NCBI RefSeq assembly: GCF_024171945.1
Contig: NZ_JAMTCR010000003.1
Span: 1,168,211 to 1,232,210, forward strand
Length of the DNA: 64,000 nt
Source: Actinokineospora globicatena
Lineage (GTDB): Bacteria; Actinomycetota; Actinomycetes; Mycobacteriales; Pseudonocardiaceae
Direction of reading: 5' to 3'
The notes beneath the pieces were generated by a model. It did not search any database. It was not told the DNA's origin and saw only the letters and a program-made list of their open reading frames with translations. Below are positions 26,249 to 34,557 of the stretch, one piece after another (positions within the stretch are counted from its first letter, which is position 1; each line of letters opens with the position of its first letter). The translations under genes were made by a program, and so were the position numbers.

Positions 26249-27307
26249 CTACGGCTCGTGGTCACGCAGCAGTCGACCGCCCCGCGTCAGCAGGCTAGCG
26301 GCGAACCGGCTCAGGGGTCGGTCGAGCTCGTCCACCGCCTGGGTGAACCACGCGGCGCTGGCCCGGCCGAGGTCTTGGGCCGATTCCACCGCGGGCCGCC
26401 GGGTGTCCTCGTAAACGCGCAGCGCCGCGGCCAGCGTGTTCGCGCCCGCTGTGTTCGCCCCAACTGTGTTCGCCCCCGCCAAGGCGTCCACCAACGCCTC
26501 CGCGTCGGCGAAGGCGAGATAGGTGCCGTGGCCGATCGAGTAGTGCGTGGTGTGCGCGGCATCACCGACCAGGACGATGTTGCCCAACGACCACGGCCGC
26601 ACGACCCGCTCGCGGAACGTGCGCCACTGGTAGGTGTCGTCCCCGGTCCCAGTGCTGACCCGCAGACCGAACAGCGCCCGGATGTCCTCCGGGTCGATCG
26701 CGCGCGGCCCCTCCAGCAGGAACGTGCTGGCGGAACTGGCGAACGGGTAGGCGTGGGCCATGAACACCCCGCCCGCCACCGGCCGGGTCAGGAACGTCAA
26801 CCCGTCGACGGCGCGGTCGAGTCCGAGCCACGCGTACCGCGGTCCGACCTGGCTCAGCGACACGTCGAACCCGGCCTGGTCGGCCAGCGATCCCGCGCCG
26901 TCCGCGCACACCACCAGGTCGTAGGAGGTGGCCAGGGCGTGCAGCCGGGGCGCCACGCGCTCGCGCACGATCACCCCGGCCGACACGCATTCCTGCCACA
27001 GCAACCGGTTCAGCGTCGCGCGCGCGATGGCGGCGAGGTCCGGGGTGGCGGAGGTGGTCCACGAGTCACCGTCACGTTCGACGGTTGTGGTCTCCCAGCG
27101 CACCACGTGCTCGGCGAACTCGTCGGCCAAGTGCGGCGCGGCACGGCGCAGCAACGCGTCGGCCTCGGGAGGCAGGATCACGCCGAACCCGGCGTTCTCC
27201 TCGCGGTCGCGTTCCCACACCACCACCTCCCGCGCCACACCGCGCCGGATGAGCAGCAGCGCGGTCATCAGCCCGGCGGGACCGCCACCGACGACCGCGG
27301 CTCTCAT
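26249..27307 (-). CDS. sibG: FAD-dependent aromatic hydroxylase (SibG-like)
   Basis: 352 aa. N-terminal GGGPAGLMTALLLIRRG Rossmann motif, then VVCADGAGSLAD (DG motif) and VGDAAHTTHYSIGHGTYLAF, the second FAD motif of aromatic-ring monooxygenases. In the sibiromycin pathway the equivalent enzyme hydroxylates the carrier-bound anthranilate, creating the oxygen later glycosylated. That assignment is by cluster context; the sequence alone gives only the family. ATGA overlap with the glycosyltransferase gene supports hydroxylation and glycosylation as linked steps. A triplicated five-residue repeat (GANTx) lies at about residues 276-290. Confidence 0.75.
   Translation of the reverse strand: MRAAVVGGGPAGLMTALLLIRRGVAREVVVWERDREENAGFGVILPPEADALLRRAAPHLADEFAEHVVRWETTTVERDGDSWTTSATPDLAAIARATLNRLLWQECVSAGVIVRERVAPRLHALATSYDLVVCADGAGSLADQAGFDVSLSQVGPRYAWLGLDRAVDGLTFLTRPVAGGVFMAHAYPFASSASTFLLEGPRAIDPEDIRALFGLRVSTGTGDDTYQWRTFRERVVRPWSLGNIVLVGDAAHTTHYSIGHGTYLAFADAEALVDALAGANTVGANTAGANTLAAALRVYEDTRRPAVESAQDLGRASAAWFTQAVDELDRPLSRFAASLLTRGGRLLRDHEP
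26436..26480 (-). repeat. three 15-bp in-frame tandem repeats in the FAD hydroxylase gene
   Basis: Three consecutive 15-nt units beginning GTGTTCGC (plus strand) encode GANTV, GANTA and GANTL. The array sits in a surface segment downstream of the FAD motif, where length change is likely tolerated. The units differ at a few positions, so the expansion is not brand new. Confidence 0.8.
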
Positions 27308-28527
27308 CGCCGCCCCCCGACGGGCTCGACCCCGTTCACTGCCTGCCTGCTTGCCGAGTGCTCGGCGACGATCGCACTCACCCGGGTCGCGACCTCCCGC
27401 ACCGACGGCATGTCGTGGATCTCGCGCCGCACCGCCAACGCCGCCGCGCGCTGCTCCGGTGAGGTGAGCGCGGCGACCACGGCCTTGGCGAGTTCGTCGG
27501 TGTCGAGCGCGCCGAGGTCGAGCATGGTGCCCGCGCCGGAGGCCGGGAGCCACCGCGCGTTGCCGACGCTGACCGTGCCGGGCATCGGGATGCCCACCTG
27601 GGTCAGGCCGGAGTCGAACGCGGTCAGCACCGTCCCGGAGCCCGCGTGGTGCACGATCGTGTCGGAGTGGTCCAGGGTGAACTTCAGCGGCAGCCACCTC
27701 TCCAGCCGCACCCACGACGGCAGCGGGTCGGGCAGCAGGTCGAGCTGGGCGCTCCCGGCCAGGATCACCGCCTCGCACGGGGTGCCGTCGAGTGCCTCGA
27801 GGATCTGCCGGTAGGTCGCGCCCCGGCGGGACTGGGCCTCGGCGGACCCGCAGGTCAGCACGATCCTGGGCACCTCGCGCTCGCCGAGCAGCCAGCGCGG
27901 CACGTCGGCGGCGCCGTTGAACGACCCGTACCGCATGGTCAGCCGGTGCGCCGGGACGCCGTTGGTCCACGGCAGCTCGGCGAAGTTCGGCAGCGACGGC
28001 GGCAGCACGTCGATCTCGATCCCGGCCTCGGGCACCCGGTCGGGCAGGTCCGGGCGCGAGGCCAGGATGTGCGCGAGCGCGGGCTCGAAGGTCGGCAGCG
28101 GCGAGCCGTAGCCGTGCAGGATCCCGACGGCGCCGAGCTGGTGGGCGGCGACGAGCGCGGCGGAGTGGATGCCGGGGTAGACGACGGCGTCGGCGCCCCA
28201 GGCCCGGCCGATCTCGAGCAGGTCGTCGAGCATGCGCAGGCCGACCTCGCCGAAGTACTCGCCGTGCAGCGTCAGCGAGTCCTCGTCGACCGGGCCGTGA
28301 CCCGCGTTGCCGGACTCGATGATGTCGAGCAGCCGGTCATACGGCGCCCGCGCGTCGCGGGACCCACCGGCGTCGACCGTGGTCAACCCGGCGCGCCTGG
28401 CCGCGTCCGCCGCGGCGCCGCTGGTCGCGACCAGCACGTCGTGGCCGTCGAGCACCAGTTGCTGGGCCAGCGGCACCAGCGGCAGCAGGTGCGACAGGAC
28501 CGGCATGGACGTGATCAGGTACCTCAT
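27304..28527 (-). CDS. sibH: GT-B glycosyltransferase (MGT/EryCIII type, SibH-like)
   Basis: 407 aa. The N-terminus MRYLITSMPVLSHLLPLVPL is the acceptor-side start of macrolide-type glycosyltransferases. The C-terminal donor-binding motif reads IVHHAGSGTVLTAFDSGLTQ. No signal peptide. It should transfer an activated deoxyamino sugar to the phenolic oxygen introduced by the FAD hydroxylase, whose gene overlaps it by 4 nt. It is also ATGA-coupled to the formamidase gene upstream. Its presence separates this cluster from anthramycin and tomaymycin, which are aglycones, and points to a sibiromycin-like glycoside. Confidence 0.85.
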   Translation of the reverse strand: MRYLITSMPVLSHLLPLVPLAQQLVLDGHDVLVATSGAAADAARRAGLTTVDAGGSRDARAPYDRLLDIIESGNAGHGPVDEDSLTLHGEYFGEVGLRMLDDLLEIGRAWGADAVVYPGIHSAALVAAHQLGAVGILHGYGSPLPTFEPALAHILASRPDLPDRVPEAGIEIDVLPPSLPNFAELPWTNGVPAHRLTMRYGSFNGAADVPRWLLGEREVPRIVLTCGSAEAQSRRGATYRQILEALDGTPCEAVILAGSAQLDLLPDPLPSWVRLERWLPLKFTLDHSDTIVHHAGSGTVLTAFDSGLTQVGIPMPGTVSVGNARWLPASGAGTMLDLGALDTDELAKAVVAALTSPEQRAAALAVRREIHDMPSVREVATRVSAIVAEHSASRQAVNGVEPVGGRR

Positions 28528-29378
28528 GGTGCGGTGCTCACCGTTCCTTCCCGTGTCTGAGTACCCCGGTGGCGGGCGGTCACCCGGCCGAACGGGGTCG
28601 CCGGGTCGGCCAGGTCCAGCGGGAGGTCGAAGTGGTCGCGGTCGGGCACGATCCGCGCGGTCACCGCGACGCCGAGCGCCCCGAGGTGCGCCGCGTAGGC
28701 CGCGTGCTGGCGCAGGTAGCTGCCGGTCTCGTGCTGGCCGACGGCGAGCAGGACGGCGTCGCAGCGCGGCGCGGGCATCAGCACCGGGCTGTGCGCCTCG
28801 GCCTGCTCGGCGGTGAGGCCGACGGCGTCGTTGACGTACGTGCGCGGGATCTCGGCCAGGTCGTAGAGGCCGCTGACCAGGCACGCCGTGCGCACCCGGG
28901 GGGTGGCCGGGCGGGTGAGCGCGGCGGCGAGCAGGTGCGCGCCCGCGCTGCTGCCCGCCACGTGCACCTCGTCCGGGTCGATGCCGTACTCCGGACCGGT
29001 CTCGACCAGCCAGGCCAGGGCCCGCGCGACGGAGTCGACCATCTCGGGCACCGTGCGCGCCGGGGCCAGCCCGTAGCCGATCGCGACGTAGGCCAGCCCC
29101 TGCGCCACGGCGTCCTCGGCGGCGAAGCAGGCGTCGTCGATGCCGGACTCCTGCCAGTGCCCGCCGTGCACGAACGCCAACACGGGGGCACCCGCGCCGG
29201 CGGCGGGGAACACGTGGCACCTCTCCCCCGCTTCGGCGCCGTAAGGCACCGACTCGTGCACAGCGAGCCGTGCCCGCGCCGCGTCCCCCCGGGACCGGTA
29301 GCGCCGCAACGTCCCTGCGGCGTCACGGGCCACCGAGCTCGGGGAGTACTCGCGGTCGAGCAGGCTCTGCTCAGGCAT
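28524..29378 (-). CDS. kynurenine formamidase (alpha/beta hydrolase, AFMID type)
   Basis: 284 aa. Oxyanion motif FVHGGHWQE (HGGxW is typical of arylformamidase), nucleophile elbow AGSSAGAHLLA, and the catalytic acid/His region ending PDRDHFDLPLDL. It hydrolyses N-formylkynurenine to kynurenine, the step between tryptophan dioxygenase and kynurenine 3-monooxygenase, both of which are in this operon. It overlaps the SibL-like methyltransferase by 8 nt. A general esterase is the alternative, but the context is strong. Confidence 0.85.
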   Translation of the reverse strand: MPEQSLLDREYSPSSVARDAAGTLRRYRSRGDAARARLAVHESVPYGAEAGERCHVFPAAGAGAPVLAFVHGGHWQESGIDDACFAAEDAVAQGLAYVAIGYGLAPARTVPEMVDSVARALAWLVETGPEYGIDPDEVHVAGSSAGAHLLAAALTRPATPRVRTACLVSGLYDLAEIPRTYVNDAVGLTAEQAEAHSPVLMPAPRCDAVLLAVGQHETGSYLRQHAAYAAHLGALGVAVTARIVPDRDHFDLPLDLADPATPFGRVTARHRGTQTREGTVSTAP

Positions 29379-30450
29379 CGCGCTTGCGCCCCTCCAGGAC
29401 CCCGTGCGGCGTCCAGCCGTTGTTGGTCACCCGGGTGATGTCGACGAACCCGGCACCGGCGAACCACTCCTCGTGCTCGCGCCACTCGTAGATGGTCGAG
29501 TCCTCCGACGGCAGCGTCGCGAAGTAGACGTTGTCCAGCGCGGTGTAGAGCGGGCCGCGCCCGTCGTCGTCGGCGAAGGCGTTGAACACCGCGACCCGGC
29601 CACCCGGCGGCAGCGCGTCGTGCGCCCGCTTGAGCAGCGCCTGGTTCTGCTCCGGCGACCAGATGACGAACTGGTGGGCGAAGAGCACCATGTCGTACCC
29701 GTCGGGCATCGGGCCGCCGAACATGTCGCCCACCACCACGTCGACCCGGTCGGCGAGCCCGGCGGCGGCGATGTTGTCCCTGGCCACCTCCACGGCGCCC
29801 TCCAGGTCGAACACGGTGATCCGCAGGTGCGGGTGGGCGTTGGCCAGCGCGATCGCGTTGACCGCGTCACCGCCGCCCACGTCGAGCAGCCGCCCGACGC
29901 CGCTGTAGTCGACCTGGCGCAGCAGCACCGGGTTGGACAGCTCCGACCACGAGTTCATGCCGCGGAAGAACAGGTTCTCCAGCTCCGGGGTCTGCTCCAG
30001 CCGGGTGTACATGTCCGCGCCGGTGCCCGGCAGGTGCCGGATGCCCTCGTTCTTGCCGGTGCGCAACGACTCCGCGTACTCCTTGGCAGGCAGGTAGGAC
30101 AGCCGCTGCTGGAAGTCGATGATGTTGCGGATCAGCGGCCAGGTGCCGTCCTCCAGCGCCTCCCGCAGCGGCCCGGCCGGGGCGTACCCGTCGGGGCCGC
30201 GGTCGGTGAGCCCGAGCGCGGTGGTGCCCAGCAGCAGCTTGCGCGCCGACTTCACCGGCAGCCGCAGCCCGTCGGCGACCTGCTCGCAGCTCGAGGGCCC
30301 GTTGAGGGTCAGGTACTCGAACAGCTGCAGCTCGGCGGCCGCGCGCAGCTGCTGGAAGGCGGAGAAGCCGAACAGCACCGGCACGAGCGGGCCTAAGTCG
30401 GTCTGCTGGGTGTCGCGCTGACCGGGTTGCTGGATGGTCTGCTGGGTCAC
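29371..30450 (-). CDS. sibL: SAM-dependent C-methyltransferase (SibL-like)
   Basis: 359 aa from a GTG that overlaps the upstream stop (GTGA). Architecture of plant-type O-methyltransferases: an N-terminal dimerisation winged helix (LFEYLTLNGPSSCEQVADGL), then the SAM motif RLLDVGGGDAVNAIALA and a late HQFVIWSPEQNQALL. SibL and its relatives use this fold to methylate C-4 of 3-hydroxykynurenine before kynureninase acts. The kynurenine genes around it support that. Codon 19 (30394-30396) is TTA. Confidence 0.8.
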   Translation of the reverse strand: MTQQTIQQPGQRDTQQTDLGPLVPVLFGFSAFQQLRAAAELQLFEYLTLNGPSSCEQVADGLRLPVKSARKLLLGTTALGLTDRGPDGYAPAGPLREALEDGTWPLIRNIIDFQQRLSYLPAKEYAESLRTGKNEGIRHLPGTGADMYTRLEQTPELENLFFRGMNSWSELSNPVLLRQVDYSGVGRLLDVGGGDAVNAIALANAHPHLRITVFDLEGAVEVARDNIAAAGLADRVDVVVGDMFGGPMPDGYDMVLFAHQFVIWSPEQNQALLKRAHDALPPGGRVAVFNAFADDDGRGPLYTALDNVYFATLPSEDSTIYEWREHEEWFAGAGFVDITRVTNNGWTPHGVLEGRKRDA

Positions 30451-31748
30451 GAGCGCGCCCCCGTCGACACGGTGCGACCGGCCGCCGCCGCGAGCTCTTC
30501 GGCCCCCACCAGCCGCGGTTCCGGGATGGGGACGAAGAACCGGCCACCGCGCTCGAGGAAGTCGGCCTCCTTGGCCAGGATCTCGTCGCGGTAGTTCCAG
30601 GCGAGCAGCACGTACACGTCGGGCTCGCGCTCGGCGGCTTCCTCCGGCGAGACGACCGGGATGCCGAGGCCGGGGATGAGCGTGCCCTGCTTCTCCGGGG
30701 TGGTGTCGCTGCAGAAGTCCAGCGAGCCCGGCGGGACCTGGCTGGTGGTCAGCAGCGTGACCCCCTTGGCGGAGGCGCCGTACCCGGCCAGGCGCAGGCC
30801 CTCGCCGCGCAGGTCGAGCAGGCTGGCGCGCAGCGACGCCCGCAGGGTGTCGACGATGTCGGCGAAGCCGTCGTAGGCGTCGTCGCGGTAGAGGCCCGCG
30901 TCGGCCTCGGCCTTGATCCGGGCGTCGACGGTGTCGGGGTTGGTGCGGTGCCGCGAGTCGTCGTGCGCCACGGTGACCACGATGGACCCGCCGTGCACGT
31001 CGAACCCGGCCACGTCGACCACCCGCATGCCGAACTCCTGGAACAGCCGCTGCAGCGTGCCGACCAGGAAGTACGACAGGTGCTCGTGGTAGACGGTGTC
31101 GAAGGCGCGGCGGTTGATCAGCTCGACCAGGTACGGGACCTCCAGCGCGAAGAACCCGTCCGGCGCCAGCAGTTCCCGCACGCCTGCGACCAGGTCGTGC
31201 AGGTCGTCGATGTGCGCGATGACGTGCCTGGCCATGATCAGGTCGGCCTGGCCGCGGTCGGCGCGCACGCTCTTGGCGACCTCCTCGGTGAAGAAGTCGG
31301 TGCGGGTGTCGACGCCCCGGTCGCGGGCCTGCGCGGTGATGTTCTGCGCCGGGTCGATGCCCAGCACCTGGCAGCCGTGCGGCTGGAACTTCGCCAGCTG
31401 GTCGCCGTTGTTGCTGCCGATCTCCACGACCAGCGAGTCGGCGCCGAGGTCGAGCGCGCCGCGGTAGTGCTTGGCCAGGCCCTCCATGTGCCGGTGGATC
31501 AACCGGGACGGGGAGCTGACGTAGAAGTAGTGGTCGTAGAGGTCGTGCTCGTCGACCACGTGGGTCAGCGACATCAGCCTGCACTCGCGGCAGGACATCA
31601 GGGCCAGCGGGAAGATCTCCTCCGGGACCGACTCGTCGGTGACGAACGAGTTCGCCAGCGGGACCCGGCCCAGCTCGAGGAACGTGTGCCAGTCATCGGC
31701 ACCGCAGACCCGGCAGGATCGGACCGGCGTCACACGGGTGTGCTGCAT
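30447..31748 (-). CDS. NDP-hexose C-3-methyltransferase (TylC3 type)
   Basis: 433 aa. An N-terminal zinc module, CRVCGADDWHTF and CRECRLMSLTHV, is followed by the SAM domain (LVVEIGSNNGDQLAKFQ) and a C-terminal Methyltransf_14-type Rossmann domain with LAGYGASAKGVTLL. This three-part layout is specific to sugar C-methyltransferases such as TylC3. The catalytic YHEHLSYF motif is intact. It would install the branched 3-C-methyl of a sibirosamine-like sugar. 46 nt separate it from the aminotransferase upstream. Confidence 0.85.
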   Translation of the reverse strand: MQHTRVTPVRSCRVCGADDWHTFLELGRVPLANSFVTDESVPEEIFPLALMSCRECRLMSLTHVVDEHDLYDHYFYVSSPSRLIHRHMEGLAKHYRGALDLGADSLVVEIGSNNGDQLAKFQPHGCQVLGIDPAQNITAQARDRGVDTRTDFFTEEVAKSVRADRGQADLIMARHVIAHIDDLHDLVAGVRELLAPDGFFALEVPYLVELINRRAFDTVYHEHLSYFLVGTLQRLFQEFGMRVVDVAGFDVHGGSIVVTVAHDDSRHRTNPDTVDARIKAEADAGLYRDDAYDGFADIVDTLRASLRASLLDLRGEGLRLAGYGASAKGVTLLTTSQVPPGSLDFCSDTTPEKQGTLIPGLGIPVVSPEEAAEREPDVYVLLAWNYRDEILAKEADFLERGGRFFVPIPEPRLVGAEELAAAAGRTVSTGARS

Positions 31749-31794
31749 CGTCTCTCCATTCCGTTCAGCGGTCAGTTCGGTGGTGCGGGCGCGC

Positions 31795-32946
31795 TCAGGG
31801 CCGGAAGTCGGTGATCGCCTCGATCACCCGCCGCTGGTAGTCAGCGGCCATGCCCACGTGCATCGGCAGGCGGATCAGCCTGCGCGGCAACGCTTCCGCG
31901 ACAGCGCACCCACCCGGCCCCCGGCGGCCGAAACGGCGACCGGCAGGCGTGTCGTGCAGGGCGAGGTAGTGGATGGTCGCGGTCAAACCCCGTCGCGCCA
32001 AGTGGTCCAGCAGCGCGTCCTTCGCGTCCTCTGTGGGCAGGACCAGGTAGTACAGGTGCGCGGAGTGGTTGGTGTGCGCCGGGATGTACGGGGTCGCCAC
32101 GCCGTTGTCGCGCGCCCACCCCGGCAGCGTTGCGTCGTAGGTGTTCCACCAGTGGCCCCGGCGGGCCTGGACCTCGTCGAAGGTCTCCAGCTGGGCGGCC
32201 AGCAGCGCGGCCAGCAACTCGTTGAGCATGGAGCTCGACCCGAGGCCGACCCACTGGTACTCCTTGACCAACCCCTGGAAGTAGTGGTGCCGGTCGGTGC
32301 CGCGGTCCTGGATGATCCTCGCCCGGTCGACGTCGGCCGGGTCGTTGACCAGCAGCGCGCCGCCCTTGGCGCAGTGCACGTTCTTGGTGGCGTGGAAGCT
32401 CAGCGCGGCGAACCGGCCGAAGCTCCCGGTCGGTCGGCCCCGGTAGGTGCTGCCGAAGGCCTGCGCCGAGTCCTCCACCACGGCCAGCCCGTGCTCGCGG
32501 GCCACGGTCATGATCGGGTCCATCTCGCACGGCACGCCCGCGTAGTGCAGCACCACGATCGCCTTGGTGCGGTCGGTGACCGCGGCGGCGATGTGGTCGG
32601 CGCGGACGTTGAGCGTGTCCGGGTGGCTGTCGACGAACACCAACTTGGCGCCCCGCAAGGCGAACGCGCACGCGGTCGGGGCGTAGGAGAACGCCGGGAC
32701 GATCACCTCGTCGCCGGGCTCGATGTCCAGCGCGATCGCCGCCATCTCCAGGGCGTGCGTGCACGACGGCGTCAGCAGCGCCTCCGTCGCCCCGGTCACC
32801 CGGCGCACGACCGCGGCCGCCTGCTTGGTGTACGGGCCGTTGCCGTCGAGCTTGCCGTTCTCCAGGGCGTCGCGGACGTACTCCCACTGGCGCGGGGCCA
32901 CGTGCGGCTCGGTGAACGGCGGCCGCTCGGTCAGCAGCTCGCTCAT
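31795..32946 (-). CDS. PLP sugar aminotransferase, DegT/DnrJ/WecE family
   Basis: 383 aa. The PLP lysine lies in LSFHATKNVHCAKGG, preceded by VVEDSAQAFGSTY and VPAFSYAPTA, all standard for DegT/DnrJ/EryC1 sugar aminotransferases. The layout is nearest to WecE-type enzymes acting at C-4 of dTDP-4-keto-6-deoxyglucose, which suits a 4-amino-4,6-dideoxy sugar. ATGA coupling to the methyltransferase downstream suggests the amine is methylated next. Confidence 0.85.
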   Translation of the reverse strand: MSELLTERPPFTEPHVAPRQWEYVRDALENGKLDGNGPYTKQAAAVVRRVTGATEALLTPSCTHALEMAAIALDIEPGDEVIVPAFSYAPTACAFALRGAKLVFVDSHPDTLNVRADHIAAAVTDRTKAIVVLHYAGVPCEMDPIMTVAREHGLAVVEDSAQAFGSTYRGRPTGSFGRFAALSFHATKNVHCAKGGALLVNDPADVDRARIIQDRGTDRHHYFQGLVKEYQWVGLGSSSMLNELLAALLAAQLETFDEVQARRGHWWNTYDATLPGWARDNGVATPYIPAHTNHSAHLYYLVLPTEDAKDALLDHLARRGLTATIHYLALHDTPAGRRFGRRGPGGCAVAEALPRRLIRLPMHVGMAADYQRRVIEAITDFRP

Positions 32947-33683
32947 CGGACCAGCTCCACGAGGGAGAGGTCGATGACGATCTCACCCCGCTCGTCGGCG
33001 GCGCGCTGGAACACCTCGGCGGTGCCCATCTCGTGCTGCGGCACCGAGAAGCTCTCCGAGCGGAACGGCCGCATCTCCAAACCGTTGCGCTTGGCGATCG
33101 CTGCGACCTCGTCCGCGTCGCCCATCGCGGAGCTGAACCCCAGGAACGCGCGGCCGCCCTCGGTCAGGCGCTGGGGCAGTTCGGTGAGGAACCGCTCGTG
33201 CAGCCGGTAGCCGGGGTCGAAGAAGTGGTCGGCGAAGTAGTCGCCGTCGGCGCGCTCGGTGTCGCCGTCGATGAACGGCGAGTTCCAGAAGACGAGGTCG
33301 AACCGCGCGTCCGGGCCCAGGTTGGCGAACAGGTCGCTCTCCACGCACTCCACCCGGTCGCCGACCCCGTGGCGCTCGGCGTTGAGCTTGGTGCTGGCCA
33401 CGGCGTGCGGGTTGATGTCGACGGCCACCACTTCCCGGCAGCCCGCCAGGGCACCGGTCACGGCGGCGACCCCGCAGCCGCAGCCCATCTCCAGCATGCT
33501 GGCCGCGCCCGCGTAGGGCAGCCAGTCGGCGAACAGCCCGGTCGAGGTGTTGTACTCACTGCCCACCACGCCCGCCAGCTGGTGCCATTCCCTGCCCTGC
33601 AACGTGAACACCTGGTCCTGGTCGCACAGGCGCCGCGCGTCCTGGAGGGCTCCTGTCGCCATTTCCCTGCCGAGTTCCCTCAT
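32943..33683 (-). CDS. class I methyltransferase with NSPF motif (sugar N-methyltransferase or LmbW-like C-methyltransferase)
   Basis: 246 aa, ATG start behind GAGGGACGA. The SAM site is MLEMGCGCGVAAVTGALAG and the post-motif is FWNSPFIDG, like the (N/D)PPF of PrmC/RsmC-type enzymes that methylate nitrogen. The overlap with the aminotransferase favours N-methylation of the 4-amino sugar. The alternative is the C-methyltransferase that lengthens the proline side chain, the LmbW role, for which no other candidate is visible. The sequence alone does not decide. Confidence 0.65.
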   Translation of the reverse strand: MRELGREMATGALQDARRLCDQDQVFTLQGREWHQLAGVVGSEYNTSTGLFADWLPYAGAASMLEMGCGCGVAAVTGALAGCREVVAVDINPHAVASTKLNAERHGVGDRVECVESDLFANLGPDARFDLVFWNSPFIDGDTERADGDYFADHFFDPGYRLHERFLTELPQRLTEGGRAFLGFSSAMGDADEVAAIAKRNGLEMRPFRSESFSVPQHEMGTAEVFQRAADERGEIVIDLSLVELVR

Positions 33684-33753
33684 TCGTCCCTCCCGTTCGG
33701 TCGGTGTCTGACTGGGTCCGCGTCCCGCTCGGTGTCTGGCTCGAGTGTTCTGT

Positions 33754-34539
33754 TCAGAGCCGGGTGCGGAACGTCCACAGCTCCGGGAAGAACCGGTGCT
33801 CGTTGATCGCCCGCAGCCACGGCGCCCCGTCACTGCCCCCGGTCCCGCCCTTGCCGCCGAGCATCCGCTCGACCACCAGCAGGTGCGTGGACCGCCAGTG
33901 GGAGAACTGGTAGGCGACCTCCAGCAGTGCCTCGGCGAGGCGGTGCGCCTCGTGGTGCTTGCCGGTGTCGCGGTACACCTCCAACCAGACACTTTCCACG
34001 CCCGCGCTCAGTTCATGCTGCTGCGCCGGACTTTTCTCGAGGCAATCCTGGGGAATCGCGTAGCCCTGCCGTGCCAGGTGCGCCAGGACGGCGTCGTAGA
34101 GCGAGGGCTTGGCCAGTTCCGCGCGCAGCAGCGGGTGACCGTCCTCATAGGTCGCCTCCACCTTGTCGCGGGGGCGGTTGCCCATCACGAACTCCAGGGT
34201 TCGGTAGGCGAAGGACTGCACACCGGAGGCGTCGTTGAGCACGTGCCGGAACGCCACGAACTCGTCGGCCGACATCCCGTTCATCGACTCCCAGCACGCG
34301 ACCAGGACCCGCTGGGTGCGCACGGCGCGGGAGAGCGCGAGGCAGGTGTCGGCGACGTCGTCGCGGTCGAGGGCGGCGCGGGCGGTGTCCAGGTCGTCGG
34401 TGACGGCGCGGAACAGCAGTTCCTTGACGTGGCTGATCAGGATGAAGTTCAGCTCGCCGCGCGCGTCGCTGCGCGGGTTCTGCAGCTCGTGCAGCTCGTC
34501 CATGCGGGCGTAGGCGACGTATTCCGGCGCCTGGGTCAT
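33754..34539 (-). CDS. kynA: tryptophan 2,3-dioxygenase
   Basis: 261 aa. ELNFILISHVKELLF and the heme-binding FSHWRSTHLLVVERMLGGK are diagnostic, with GGTGGSDG forming the substrate loop. It opens the indole ring of L-tryptophan to N-formylkynurenine, the entry to the anthranilate half of the product. It lies 18 nt behind kynureninase. The length is normal for bacterial enzymes. Being clustered with methyltransferase and NRPS genes, it serves secondary metabolism, not NAD supply. Confidence 0.95.
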   Translation of the reverse strand: MTQAPEYVAYARMDELHELQNPRSDARGELNFILISHVKELLFRAVTDDLDTARAALDRDDVADTCLALSRAVRTQRVLVACWESMNGMSADEFVAFRHVLNDASGVQSFAYRTLEFVMGNRPRDKVEATYEDGHPLLRAELAKPSLYDAVLAHLARQGYAIPQDCLEKSPAQQHELSAGVESVWLEVYRDTGKHHEAHRLAEALLEVAYQFSHWRSTHLLVVERMLGGKGGTGGSDGAPWLRAINEHRFFPELWTFRTRL

Positions 34540-34557
34540 CGTGGTACCTCCACGGCG

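Noticed and set aside
22719-26414. Plus-strand open frame of 1231 codons opposite SibE and the UvrA-like gene
   Set aside because: Antisense artefact of GC-biased codons; the minus-strand genes carry complete family motifs.
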